From Holophagales bacterium (GTDB lineage Bacteria; Acidobacteriota; Thermoanaerobaculia; Multivoradales; Multivoraceae), in assembly GCA_009837885.1 (NCBI GenBank), contig VXSP01000016.1, positions 18,032 to 82,031 on the forward strand: 64,000 nucleotides of DNA, in the 5' to 3' direction. A program made the translations under genes and the position numbers. Positions 17,635 to 26,710 of this stretch are shown one piece after another. Numbering within the stretch: position 1 is the stretch's first letter; each line of letters begins with the position of its first letter. The notes below the pieces were generated by a model. That model made no database searches and was not told the DNA's origin. It saw nothing but the letters and a program-made list of their open reading frames with translations.

Positions 17635-20457
17635 ATGGACCAGCTTTCCGCTACGGCCGCATCCTTCGTCCGGCCGCTCGACACCCGCGACGACGACCTC
17701 GACCTCCTGGGCGGCAAGGGCCGCTCGCTGGCGCGGGCCGCAAACGCCGGCTTCGCCGTGCCGGGCGGCTTCCAGGTCACCACGGCCGCCTACCGGTCCT
17801 TCGTCGCGGCGCACGGTCTGCAGCAGCGGATCGTCGAGCTGGCAAAGCCCGAACTCGTGAACGGCGCCGTCTCGTTCGACGCCGCGTCGGCGGCGATCCA
17901 GGAACTCCTGGGCGCGCCGGACCTGTCCGACCTCGTGGCCGCCGAGATCGCCGCCGCCTATCGCGGACTGGAGCCGCCCAACCCGCCGGTCGCGGTGCGC
18001 TCATCCGCCAACGCCGAGGACCTGCCCGAGGCGTCCTTCGCCGGCCAGCAGGACACCTACCTCAACGTGCGCGGCGAGGACGCCGTGGTCGCTGCGGTGC
18101 GCGACTGCTGGGCCTCGCTGTGGACCCCGCGTGCGATCGCCTACCGCCACCAGATGGGCATCGACCAGGGCAAGGTGGCGATGGCGGTCGTCGTCCAGAT
18201 CATGGTGCCCTCCGAGATCTCGGGCATCCTGTTCACGGCGAATCCGGCGACCGGCGAGCGCTCCGAGGCAATCGTCAACGCCAGCTTCGGCCTCGGCGAG
18301 GCCGTCGTCGGCGGCCAGGTGACGCCCGACACGTACGTGGTCGATCGAACGACCGGCGAGGCAACCGAGACGATCATCGGCACGAAGGAACAGCGGATCG
18401 TCCAGGACGGCGACCAGGGCACGCGCATCGAAGAGATCGACGAGGCCGACCGCGGCCGATCCTCCCTGTCGCCGGAGGCCATCCGCGAGCTCGTCGAGCT
18501 GGGCGGGCAGGTCGAGGCGCGGTTCGAGGGCGTGCCCCAGGACATCGAGTGGGCCATCTCCGGCGGCAAGCTGTACCTGCTGCAGTCGCGGCCGATCACG
18601 AACCTGCCGCCGCAGCCGATCGAGGTCGAGTGGGAGCCGACTCCTCCGGCCCGCATCCTGACGCGCCGCCAGATCGTCGAGAACATGCCCGACCCGATCT
18701 GCCCGCTGTTCGAGGAGCTCTACCTGACCGTGGGCCTCGAGAAGGCCCGCGGCGGCAAGAGCATGATGGTCGGCGGCGGCCCCGTCTTCGTCACGATGAA
18801 CGGCTTCGCCTACCAGCGCGGGGACTGGCAAATGCTCTTCCCGGACGGCGACAACACGGAGATCAGGAAGCCGACCGAGGACGAACTGGAGGCCGCCGAA
18901 CGCGCCATGGCCGAACGGCGCAAGGACTCCCCCGCGGAGAACCTGGAGATGGCGGCGCACGATCTGAAGCTGTTTCGGGATGCGCTCGGCGACGAGGACC
19001 GCCGCGCCTTCGACGCCTGGGCGGCCTCGGCCGGACTCGGCGAGTCGCTGGCGCAGCGGGTGACGATGCCCGAGAGCAGGAACCCGACCTACATCGCCTT
19101 CAATCGCACCCAGTGGAACGAGGGCGTGCTCCGGAAGTGGCGGGAAGAGACGATGCCGCGCCTGGTCCGGATCACCGGCGAATGGCGCGAAGTCGATCCG
19201 GCCACGGCCTCCGACGAGACGCTGCTTCAGGGCATCGTCGACCTGGGCGTGGCCGAGGGCGACTACTGGTCGAACGACACCGGCCACACGTTCGGCGTCG
19301 CCAAGTCGACCGACGACCAGCTCCAGTGCTTCCTGCGCGAGACGCTGCCCGACCACCGCTTCACGAGCGGACAGTTCCTGAGCGGCTTCAAGTCGAAGAC
19401 GATGGAAGCGAACGACGCGATCTACGAGGTGGCCAAACGCATCCGGGCCGACGAGTCGCTCTGGGAACTTGTGATGGTGACGCCGGCCTCACGCCTCATG
19501 GCCGCGCTCGAGGAGCACCCGGAGAGCGGCCCGGCGCTCGAGGCGATCGACGACTACCTCCGGACCTTCGGGCACCAGGGCTACACGCTCGACTTCGTCG
19601 AACCGCCGCAGAGCGAGGATCCGACCGCGTTCTTCGCGACGCTGAAGACGATGGTCGCCAACCGGGACTACAGCCCGGAGCAGCACGACATCGATGCGCG
19701 CCGCAAGAAGGAGGAGGCGCTTTCCCGGATCGAAGAGCTGCTCGACGGCCTCGAGTACTGGCAGTTCCGCTTCCGTCTGTGGTTCACCTACCTCTTCTAC
19801 CCGATCCGCGAGGAGACGATGTTCTACCTCGGCAGCGCCTGGCCCGTGCTGCGCCCGCTGGCGGCGGAACTGGGGCGGCGCCTGGTCGAGGCGGGCACCT
19901 TCGGACGGCCTGACGACATCTACTTCTGCGTCACGGACGAGATCCGCGAGGCGATCGAGGCCCATGCGCAGGGCGAGGCCAGGCCCGATCTTGGAGCGCT
20001 TGCCGCCGAGCGGCGTGAACTTCGCGAAGCGCGCAAGCGGCTGCACCCGCCAGGCACCGTGCCGCCGGAGGCGAGCGAGCATCCGTCCATCGCCTTCAAG
20101 GAGACGCAGGCCCGCAACGACCCGAACAGCTCCACGCTGCGCGGCGTCCCCGTGAGCCCCGGCACCGTGACCGCGCCGGCGAGCCTGATCAAGTCACCGC
20201 CCGAGTTCGACCGGATGCGGTCCGGCTCCATCCTCGTCTGCCCGATGACGAATCCCGCCTGGACGCCGCTGTTCGCGCATGCCTCGGGGCTCGTCACCGA
20301 TATCGGCGGCATCCTCGGCCACGGCTCGATCGTCGCGCGCGAGTACGGCATTCCGGCGGTCGTCGGCACGGGCACGATCACCCAGCGCGTCGCGCCGGGT
20401 CAGGAGATCAGCGTCGACGGCGACGCGGGAGTCGTGACGCTTCACGAGGAGAGCTGA
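17635..20457 (+). CDS. PEP synthase/rifampin phosphotransferase-like dikinase
   Basis: 940 aa. An N-terminal ATP-grasp domain (about 1-325) shows LGGKGRSLARAANAGFAVPGGF at 25-46, RSSANAEDLPEASFAGQ from 122, and LLQSRPIT at its end. A large central domain (about 330-820) replaces the PEP-binding barrel. The C-terminal swivelling phosphohistidine domain has GGILGHGSIVAREYGIPAVV with His896. The order (ATP, middle, His) and the MTNPAWTPLFAHASGLVTDIGG stretch match rifampin phosphotransferase-type enzymes more than true PEP synthase. The real acceptor may not be rifamycin: proteins of this architecture are widespread and mostly untested. Cotranscribed with an SDR. Confidence 0.8.
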   Translation: MDQLSATAASFVRPLDTRDDDLDLLGGKGRSLARAANAGFAVPGGFQVTTAAYRSFVAAHGLQQRIVELAKPELVNGAVSFDAASAAIQELLGAPDLSDLVAAEIAAAYRGLEPPNPPVAVRSSANAEDLPEASFAGQQDTYLNVRGEDAVVAAVRDCWASLWTPRAIAYRHQMGIDQGKVAMAVVVQIMVPSEISGILFTANPATGERSEAIVNASFGLGEAVVGGQVTPDTYVVDRTTGEATETIIGTKEQRIVQDGDQGTRIEEIDEADRGRSSLSPEAIRELVELGGQVEARFEGVPQDIEWAISGGKLYLLQSRPITNLPPQPIEVEWEPTPPARILTRRQIVENMPDPICPLFEELYLTVGLEKARGGKSMMVGGGPVFVTMNGFAYQRGDWQMLFPDGDNTEIRKPTEDELEAAERAMAERRKDSPAENLEMAAHDLKLFRDALGDEDRRAFDAWAASAGLGESLAQRVTMPESRNPTYIAFNRTQWNEGVLRKWREETMPRLVRITGEWREVDPATASDETLLQGIVDLGVAEGDYWSNDTGHTFGVAKSTDDQLQCFLRETLPDHRFTSGQFLSGFKSKTMEANDAIYEVAKRIRADESLWELVMVTPASRLMAALEEHPESGPALEAIDDYLRTFGHQGYTLDFVEPPQSEDPTAFFATLKTMVANRDYSPEQHDIDARRKKEEALSRIEELLDGLEYWQFRFRLWFTYLFYPIREETMFYLGSAWPVLRPLAAELGRRLVEAGTFGRPDDIYFCVTDEIREAIEAHAQGEARPDLGALAAERRELREARKRLHPPGTVPPEASEHPSIAFKETQARNDPNSSTLRGVPVSPGTVTAPASLIKSPPEFDRMRSGSILVCPMTNPAWTPLFAHASGLVTDIGGILGHGSIVAREYGIPAVVGTGTITQRVAPGQEISVDGDAGVVTLHEES

Positions 20458-20460
20458 ATC

Positions 20461-20589
20461 GCGCTCGCCGCTCCGCGGCGGCGCCCGGATGCCGGCGGGA
20501 ACCCGTGTGGCGCGATCCCGCGCCACACGCGTCACAGTCCGTGCGCCCGTCATCGGGCGCACGGATGACACGCCGGCGCACCCAGTGTG
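20461..20589. repeat. Dispersed repeat copy 4 with two tandem perfect hairpins
   Basis: The right end is CGCCGGCGCACCCAGTGTG, matching the family terminus. Inside are two perfect 10-bp stems with 4-base loops: 20505-20514/20519-20528 (GTGTGGCGCG, loop ATCC) and 20540-20549/20554-20563 (CGTGCGCCCG, loop TCAT). It lies between the dikinase stop and the VWA gene and could act as a transcript-stabilising or attenuating structure. No T-tract follows. Confidence 0.8.
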
Positions 20590-20642
20590 TAGCGGCCTGC
20601 TGGCGAGGGTGCCTGTGCGCTGGGAGATACGCTTTGCCCAGG

Positions 20643-23261
20643 ATGAAACGTCCTGCGGCCCTCGGCATCGCCTTCCTGCTGTGCGCGACCAGCGTCGCCG
20701 CGCAGCCCGCGCCCGAGACCTTCGGCGAGACGATCGACGTGCGCGTCGTCAACGTCGACGTCTGGGTGACCGACCGCGACGGCAATCCGGTGACCGGCCT
20801 CGAGGCCGACGACTTCGAAGTGCGGGAAGACGGCCGGCCGGTGGAGCTGTCGAACTTCTACGAGTTCACGGACGGCCTGGATGCGACCGCGCGGGAGCAG
20901 GAAGCATCCTCCTTCCGGGACCGCCGGCCCCGGCAGAGCGACCTGGACCGCTTCATCCCTGCCGAGCCGCCGCCGCCCGAACACCGGCTGAGCCTGATGG
21001 TCTACGTCGACAACAACAACCTGACGCCGACGGACCGCAACCGGCTGCTGCCCTTCCTGCGCAACTTCCTGAGCGTCCAGCTCAGCCCGTACGACCGCGC
21101 GATGCTCGCCGTCTACGACGCGGGCAGGTTCGAGGTCGCGCTCCCCTTCACCACCGAGGCCTGGCGCGTCGCTGAGGCGACCCACGAGGTCGCTAGGGTC
21201 GTCGGCAGCCGCGACCGCATCGAATCGCAGCGCCTCGACATCCTGCGCGAACTCAACCGGGACGACGAGGTCCCGCCCCGCTACAGCGCGGTGGTGGAGC
21301 TGATCCGCGACTTCGCCGCAATGATCAGAAGCGAGGTCGACGCCTCGATCGTGAACCTGGAGAACGCGATCCGGACGATGGCGGGCCTGCCAGGGCGCAA
21401 GGCCATCCTGTACATCAGCAACGGGCTGCCCATGCGGCCGGCGGAGGATCTGTTCCGGGCGCTCGAGGAGAGGTTCGACGATCGGCGCGGGCGTTGGCGC
21501 TCCACCAACCAGTCGCCCTTCCGAGACGTCGATCTGTTTAGGGACACAAGAGGCATCGACGCCGCCAACGCCTCCCTAGAGGCCTACCAGTACGACCTCT
21601 CGCGGCGATTCGACGAGCTCGCCTCCCTCGCCAACGCCAACGGCGTGACCTTCCACAGCGTGGCCGCCGCCGCGGCGCGCGTCAGCGGCATGAACACCGC
21701 GGATCTCCGCTTCTCCACCAGCATCGAGTTCACGCGCGCCAACAATCTCGAGGAGCCGCTGCTCCGCCTGGCCGACCGCACCGGCGGCCGGGCGATCGTC
21801 AACACGCGGAACTTCGCCGGCGGCTTCGATCGCATCGCGAGCGACCTCCAGAACCGCTACTCGCTCGGCTACTTACCGCGTTCGCTGCCGGCTCCGTCCT
21901 CGCCATCGGCGCGAACGCGGCCGCCGACGCACAGCGAGAGAGGAAACGCCCACCGGATCGAGGTCGAACTGACCGATGAGGCAAAGCGGCGCTACCGCGG
22001 ACGCCTGTCGATCCGCCACCGCGACAGCTACATCGACAAGTCGGTCTCTGCCGAGATGGCCGACCTGACGCTGGCGGCCCTGGCGATGGAAGAGGCCACC
22101 AACCCGATAGGGGTGCGGGTCGCGCCGGTCCGCGGGCCGGGCAGCGAGGTCCTTCTCGATAGCGGCGACCTTCAGTCGAGGATGCTCGTCGCGATCCCGA
22201 TCGGCCCGCTGACCCTGGCCCCGGTCGCCGACGGCCACGAAGCCCAGGTCCGCCTGTGGGTCCAGGTGATGGACGGGGAGGGGCGCGTTTCCGAGGTGAC
22301 GGAGCATCCCGTCCCCGTTCTGGTGAAGGAGGGCGAGATCGAGGACGCCCGGGAACTCTCGTGGCCCTTCGCGGTCGACGTGGTCACCGCGCCCGGGCCG
22401 CATCGCGTCGCGGTCGGCGTGCGCGACGATCTCGCCGCCACGACTTCCGTCGTGACGTTCGACCTGGACGCCGGCAATGCCCCGGCTGCGGCGGTCGAGG
22501 CGCCGAGTGGCCCCGCCGCGGTCACCGAAGCGCCGTCCCTGCCGGACACAGCCGAGCGGTGGCTCGCCGAGGCGGCGGCGCACTACCAGCGCTCCGAGCT
22601 CGAAGCGATGGCCGGCGCCGCGCGCCGGGCGCTGGAGTTGGCGGACGACATCCGCCTACGAACGCGGGCCTGGAATGCCCTCGGCGTGGCACTCTTCGAC
22701 AAACCCGATCGCACGGAACAGGACGTGGTCGAGGCCGAGGAGGCCTTCCGCCGCGTGATCGCGGTCATGGACGACGAAGCGTCAGCGGCGCCGCGCTACA
22801 GCCTCGCCAGGCTGCTGGTCGACTCAGGCAGGGCCGAAGCGGGCGTCGCCGAGGCCCGGAGCATCCTGGCCATTTCGCCGGAAGGGCCGATCCCCGACCG
22901 GGCGAGGATCCTGGTCTGTCACTCGCGAGGCGCAGTGGAAGAGGTCGCGAACCCGCCGGAAGACACCGCCGCCAACCCGGACCGCAGGCCGGGCGAGATG
23001 ATCTACCAGGTCGCGCACGAGTACACCGACGAAGCGATCCAGGCCGGCGTCGAGGGCGTCGTCGGCCTCGGCGTCAGCATCGACGAGGAAGGCTGCGTGG
23101 TCGATGTCGAGGTGCTCGAACGGTTGCCACACGGCCTCACCGAGAACGCCGTCGCGGCGATGAGGCGGGCCGTCTTCCGGCCGGCAACGGAGGACGGTGA
23201 ACCCGTGGGGGCTACGTACAGGACGGCGGTGCGCTTCGCCCTAGATGCCGAGGAGCTCTAG
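20643..23261 (+). CDS. Secreted VWA-domain protein with TPR-like segment and C-terminal TonB domain
   Basis: 872 aa from ATG at 20643, chosen because it precedes a signal peptide (KRPAALGIAFLLCATSVAAQ). An N-terminal strand-rich segment (VNVDVWVTDRDGNPVTGL) leads to a von Willebrand A-like region (about 95-420: LSLMVYVDNNNL, GRKAILYISNGLP, RTGGRAIV) as in acidobacterial VWA proteins. A central beta-rich part precedes helical repeats (about 620-760) and a TonB C-terminal domain (VEGVVGLGVSIDEEGCVVDV, AVAAMRRAVFRPA). The MIDAS-type DxSxS is degenerate (DNNNL). It probably acts in the periplasm or envelope; function unknown. Confidence 0.8.
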   Translation: MKRPAALGIAFLLCATSVAAQPAPETFGETIDVRVVNVDVWVTDRDGNPVTGLEADDFEVREDGRPVELSNFYEFTDGLDATAREQEASSFRDRRPRQSDLDRFIPAEPPPPEHRLSLMVYVDNNNLTPTDRNRLLPFLRNFLSVQLSPYDRAMLAVYDAGRFEVALPFTTEAWRVAEATHEVARVVGSRDRIESQRLDILRELNRDDEVPPRYSAVVELIRDFAAMIRSEVDASIVNLENAIRTMAGLPGRKAILYISNGLPMRPAEDLFRALEERFDDRRGRWRSTNQSPFRDVDLFRDTRGIDAANASLEAYQYDLSRRFDELASLANANGVTFHSVAAAAARVSGMNTADLRFSTSIEFTRANNLEEPLLRLADRTGGRAIVNTRNFAGGFDRIASDLQNRYSLGYLPRSLPAPSSPSARTRPPTHSERGNAHRIEVELTDEAKRRYRGRLSIRHRDSYIDKSVSAEMADLTLAALAMEEATNPIGVRVAPVRGPGSEVLLDSGDLQSRMLVAIPIGPLTLAPVADGHEAQVRLWVQVMDGEGRVSEVTEHPVPVLVKEGEIEDARELSWPFAVDVVTAPGPHRVAVGVRDDLAATTSVVTFDLDAGNAPAAAVEAPSGPAAVTEAPSLPDTAERWLAEAAAHYQRSELEAMAGAARRALELADDIRLRTRAWNALGVALFDKPDRTEQDVVEAEEAFRRVIAVMDDEASAAPRYSLARLLVDSGRAEAGVAEARSILAISPEGPIPDRARILVCHSRGAVEEVANPPEDTAANPDRRPGEMIYQVAHEYTDEAIQAGVEGVVGLGVSIDEEGCVVDVEVLERLPHGLTENAVAAMRRAVFRPATEDGEPVGATYRTAVRFALDAEEL

Positions 23262-23870
23262 GAAGCGCCGCTTCTGCTCCTCGCTCATCGCCTCGAAGTC
23301 GGGGACGGCCATGTCGGTCGTGGGAAAGTCCGCGAACTCCGGTGACGGCCTCTGCAGGCTGGCGGCGATGTTGTGGAGACCGCCGCCTTCCTCCATGCCC
23401 TTGCCCAGCGCCATGCCGACTTCCCGCGGCCACACGTGCTTGGGACCGCCTCCCAGCCCGAGAGGATTCGCCCGCCCGACGTACTTCTCGATCTGCTGGA
23501 ACATGACCCTCTCCTGGGCCGATCGCCGCATCTGGCCCTCGCGGCCGTACTTCGTGCGCGACTGGTTGCAGATCGAGGCCCAGGGCATGGCGATGTGGAA
23601 GCCAGGCAGCGCCTTGCATTCCTCGGGAGCGCCGTCGCCGCCGGTGATCCGGCCGTCCTTGACCATGAGGTAGTACGCGGACATCTCGCGGCCGCCCTCG
23701 AGCAGCCGCGCGGGCGCGTGCGTGTAGATCTCGGTGAATCCCCAAGCCGTGTCCGGAGGCAGATCGCCGTCTTCGAGCATTTGCACGCCGTACTCGGCGC
23801 ACGCCTCGCACCACGCCTTCGAGCCGAACTCTCCGACCGGTTCAAGTTCGGCCACGTTGATATCCGTCAC
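23241..23870 (-). CDS. Hypothetical protein, divergent from TetR regulator
   Basis: 209 aa from GTG at 23870, seven bases after GGGAGG. No signal peptide or membrane helix. Notable stretches: KAWCEACAEYGVQMLEDGDLP with two close cysteines, GFTEIYTHAPARLL, AYYLMVKDGRITGG and GFHIAMPWASICNQS. I do not recognise the family. Its 3' end overlaps the convergent VWA gene by 21 bp. Divergent placement next to a TetR gene suggests that regulator may control it. Confidence 0.7.
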   Translation of the reverse strand: MTDINVAELEPVGEFGSKAWCEACAEYGVQMLEDGDLPPDTAWGFTEIYTHAPARLLEGGREMSAYYLMVKDGRITGGDGAPEECKALPGFHIAMPWASICNQSRTKYGREGQMRRSAQERVMFQQIEKYVGRANPLGLGGGPKHVWPREVGMALGKGMEEGGGLHNIAASLQRPSPEFADFPTTDMAVPDFEAMSEEQKRRFLELLGI

Positions 23871-23993
23871 TTCCCGTCCTCCCTCTGGTCTGCCCGGCCC
23901 ATCCGGCGCCGAGGCGCCGGTCAAACTTGAAACAATGTACCATCTTCGACGGGTCCTCGACCCGCGTATGATCCCCCCGGGCCACCAACCATC

Positions 23994-24722
23994 ATGAGTG
24001 CCGACGCCAACGGTCCCACAGCCACGCGGACGACAGGTCGGCGCGAAGCGAACGTCGCGGCGCGCCGGCAGCGGATCCTCGAGTCCGCTCGCAAGCTGCT
24101 GAAGGAGTCCGGGCCCGACGGCTTTTCGATGCGGAAGCTGGCCCGCAACGCCGGCCTGAGCGTGACCACGCTGTACAACCTGCACGGCTCCCGCGAGGAG
24201 ATTCTGCGGGCGCTGATCCGGGACTCCGTCCAGAAGCTGGATGAGCCGGCGCCCGACGCTCGCACCGCCCGCGACCCACTCCGGCGGGCGGCGAGAGCCA
24301 TGGAGGGCCTGCTCGGCTACATGATCGACAACGGCGACCTGCTGCGGCCGCTCATCGTGGCCGACTTCAGCACCGGCCACTGGGCGCGGCTGGTCCAGCA
24401 GGACGAGGGCAAGCGCCTCAGCTCGCTCAAGGCAGCGATTCACACGGCGGTTGGCGACGCTCTCGCCAGCGGTCAACTGCAGACTTCGGTCGGTCAGCCG
24501 TTCCTGGAGACACAGCTCTACGTCGGCTGGGAACTCGCCCTCGACCAGTGGGCCTTCGGCATCCTGGACGACGAGGTCTACCGGCTGAAGAGCCTTTGCG
24601 GCTTCTACGTGGGCCTGCTCGCCTTCGCCGCTCACGACACTCGCCCCCGCATCGAGAAGGAACTCCGGCGTCTCGAACGCAAGTTCCACTCGATCGAAGC
24701 GCGTCCCAAGCGCGCCGGGTAG
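23994..24722 (+). CDS. TetR-family transcriptional regulator
   Basis: 242 aa. The N-terminal HTH covers about residues 24-72: RQRILESARKLLKESGPDGF, then MRKLARNAGLSVTTLYNLHGSREEIL. The C-terminal ligand domain has no specific signature. The gene heads a co-directional run (PfkB kinase 21 bp downstream, then epimerase, aldolase and cyclase) and is also divergent from the 23241-23870 gene, so either or both may be its targets. A short hairpin CGGGTC-CTC-GACCCG lies at 23950-23964 in the shared upstream region and is a candidate operator. Confidence 0.88.
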   Translation: MSADANGPTATRTTGRREANVAARRQRILESARKLLKESGPDGFSMRKLARNAGLSVTTLYNLHGSREEILRALIRDSVQKLDEPAPDARTARDPLRRAARAMEGLLGYMIDNGDLLRPLIVADFSTGHWARLVQQDEGKRLSSLKAAIHTAVGDALASGQLQTSVGQPFLETQLYVGWELALDQWAFGILDDEVYRLKSLCGFYVGLLAFAAHDTRPRIEKELRRLERKFHSIEARPKRAG

Positions 24723-24743
24723 CGGTTCCCCCGCGAGCGCAGC

Positions 24744-25700
24744 TTGGAAACCCGCCTCGACGTCGTCGGCCTGGGTCTCGCCATCGTCGATGTCGTGCTG
24801 CGGGTCGACCGGATGCCGAAGTGGGAGGATCCGAGGGGACTCCTCGACTTCACACTCGCCGATGGCGGGCCCGCCGGCACGGCGTGTTTCGTCGCCTCGA
24901 CCTTCGGGCTCCGCACCGGCTTCGTGGACACCGTGGGCGACGACGATCTCGGCGAGCACCGGCGGCGGTCACTGGGACGGATCGGCGTGGACACGAGCCG
25001 CCTCGTACCCCGGGAGGGTCCGGAAGACCACGTCGTCGTCGTGTACGTCGACGCCTCGACCGGCGAACGGGTGTTCTCGTTTCGGCGCGGCTTCCTCTCG
25101 CGGCCCGTCACCATCGACGATCTCGACCGCGCGTACATCGAGTCGGCGCGGATCCTCCACCTCGACGGCAGTCACGGAGCGGCGGCGCTCGCGGCGGCCC
25201 GCTGGATGAAGGAGTCCGGCGGCACCGTCGTCCTTGACGCGGCCGCCACCAGCCACGAGGTCCTCGAACCGGCGCGCGCTCTCGTGGCCGAGACCGACGT
25301 ACTGATCTGCGGTTCGGGCTTCGCGCCGATGCTCACGGGCGAGAAAGACGTGTGGAGGGCCGGCCTCGCCGCCCTCGACTTGGGACCGCGCGTGGTGGTG
25401 CAGACGGAAGGCGCGCGGGGAAGCTACACGGTGTCCCCCGACGCCGAGTTCCACACGCCCGCGTACGAAGTCGACGTCGTCGACACGACGGGCGCCGGCG
25501 ACACCTTCCACGGCGCCTACCTGGTGGGACTCGCCAGGGGCTGGGATCTCGAGCGCTGCGCCTCGTTCTCATCGGCGGTCGCGGCCCTGCACTGCACGGT
25601 GCTGGGCAACCGCAAGGGGATTCCGTCGATGGACGAGATCGAGACCCTGATGGCCGCGCAGCCGGCCGGGAAGCAGACGGCCGCAGCGACTACGCCGTAG
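24744..25700 (+). CDS. PfkB-family sugar kinase
   Basis: 318 aa from a TTG start at 24744. Ribokinase/PfkB fold: N-terminal sugar-binding GGPAGTA, GVDTSRL, and the C-terminal ATP/anion-hole signature DTTGAGDTFHGAYL with catalytic Asp253. Closest in style to ketohexokinase/fructokinase-type members, but the substrate cannot be read from sequence. The next genes encode a ketose 3-epimerase-like protein and a class I aldolase, which favours a ketose as substrate. Confidence 0.88.
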   Translation: METRLDVVGLGLAIVDVVLRVDRMPKWEDPRGLLDFTLADGGPAGTACFVASTFGLRTGFVDTVGDDDLGEHRRRSLGRIGVDTSRLVPREGPEDHVVVVYVDASTGERVFSFRRGFLSRPVTIDDLDRAYIESARILHLDGSHGAAALAAARWMKESGGTVVLDAAATSHEVLEPARALVAETDVLICGSGFAPMLTGEKDVWRAGLAALDLGPRVVVQTEGARGSYTVSPDAEFHTPAYEVDVVDTTGAGDTFHGAYLVGLARGWDLERCASFSSAVAALHCTVLGNRKGIPSMDEIETLMAAQPAGKQTAAATTP

Positions 25701-25720
25701 CGGTTCAGGAGAGGAAAGAC

Positions 25721-26710
25721 ATGGGCAGGATCGGCATTACCTTCAACTACTGGGGCAACGAGTGGATGGAGGACCTCGAGGAGTACGAGCGCCGGATGGC
25801 CCGGGCCGCGGCGATCGGCTTCGACCTGATGTCCTTCTCACAGGACGTGCTCTTCCTGTACACGCCGGAGCAGAAGAAGCGCTTCGTCGCGTCGGCGGCG
25901 GAACACGGGCTCAGGATCAACTACATGGCGGGGCTCGGCCCGAAGCAGGACATCAACTCGGACTCGGAGGAGGACCGCCGCCGCGGGATCGCGCACCTGC
26001 GCGCCCTGGCCGAGAAGGCGAGCGAGATGCAGCGAATCGTGGGAGGCGGCGGCGCCGACGTCGGCGGCGCGATCACCGGCGTCATGCGCCAGGGACTCGA
26101 CGGACGCGACAAGGAGCGCTGCTGGGCGCACGCCGTCGGCGCCATGCGCGAGGCGATGAAGGCCGCCGAGGACCTCGGCGTGACCTTCCACATCGAGGTC
26201 CTGAACCGCTTCGAGCACTTCCTCGTCAATACCTGCGACGAGGCGCTGCGCTTCCTCGACGAGGTCGGCAGCCCGAACCTCAAGATGATGCTCGACACGT
26301 ACCACATGAACATCGAGGAAGACTCGCTGGGCGACGCGATCGTCCGCGCCGGCGACCAGCTCGGCACCTTCCACATCGGCGAGAACAACCGCCGGCCGCC
26401 CGGCCAGGGGCACATTCCCTGGGACGAGGTGGTGGCCGCGCTCCACGAGATCGACTTCGACCGCGACACCGTGATGGAGCCGATCGTCCACATGGGCGGC
26501 GGCGTCGGCAACCTGCTCGCGGTGTGGCGTGACATGACCGGCGACCGTGACCTCGACGAAGCGGCCCGCGAGGGGCTCGACTTCTATCGCGCCAAACTGG
26601 CGGCGGCGCAAACTGGGTGCGCCGGCGTCCCCGCCGGCATCCGGCGCGAAGCGACGGCCTCCGGTCGTCCTGACGCGACGTCGTCGGAAGCGAACGGAGG
26701 CGGCTCGTGA
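25721..26710 (+). CDS. Ketose 3-epimerase (D-psicose/D-tagatose 3-epimerase-like)
   Basis: 329 aa, ATG with AGGAGAGG at 25707-25714. TIM-barrel isomerase of the DTE family with the four metal ligands in place: Glu159 (IEVLNRFEHFL), Asp192 (MLDTYHMNIEEDS), His218 (TFHIGENNRR) and Glu253 (VMEPIVHMGG). GENNRRPPGQGHIPW is the substrate-binding loop. Expected reaction: C3 epimerisation of a ketohexose. Residues about 297-318 are the translation of a dispersed repeat and look like an appended tail beyond the normal end near residue 294. The stop overlaps the aldolase GTG start. Confidence 0.85.
   Translation: MGRIGITFNYWGNEWMEDLEEYERRMARAAAIGFDLMSFSQDVLFLYTPEQKKRFVASAAEHGLRINYMAGLGPKQDINSDSEEDRRRGIAHLRALAEKASEMQRIVGGGGADVGGAITGVMRQGLDGRDKERCWAHAVGAMREAMKAAEDLGVTFHIEVLNRFEHFLVNTCDEALRFLDEVGSPNLKMMLDTYHMNIEEDSLGDAIVRAGDQLGTFHIGENNRRPPGQGHIPWDEVVAALHEIDFDRDTVMEPIVHMGGGVGNLLAVWRDMTGDRDLDEAAREGLDFYRAKLAAAQTGCAGVPAGIRREATASGRPDATSSEANGGGS
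26612..26664 (+). repeat. Dispersed repeat copy 5 (inside the epimerase 3' end)
   Basis: ACTGGGTGCGCCGGCGTCCC then CGCCGGC, GGCGCGAAGCG and CCGG. It is read in the same frame as copy 7 (TGCAGVPAGIRRE versus TGCAGVPAGIRRD) and adds a C-terminal tail to the epimerase. Confidence 0.9.
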
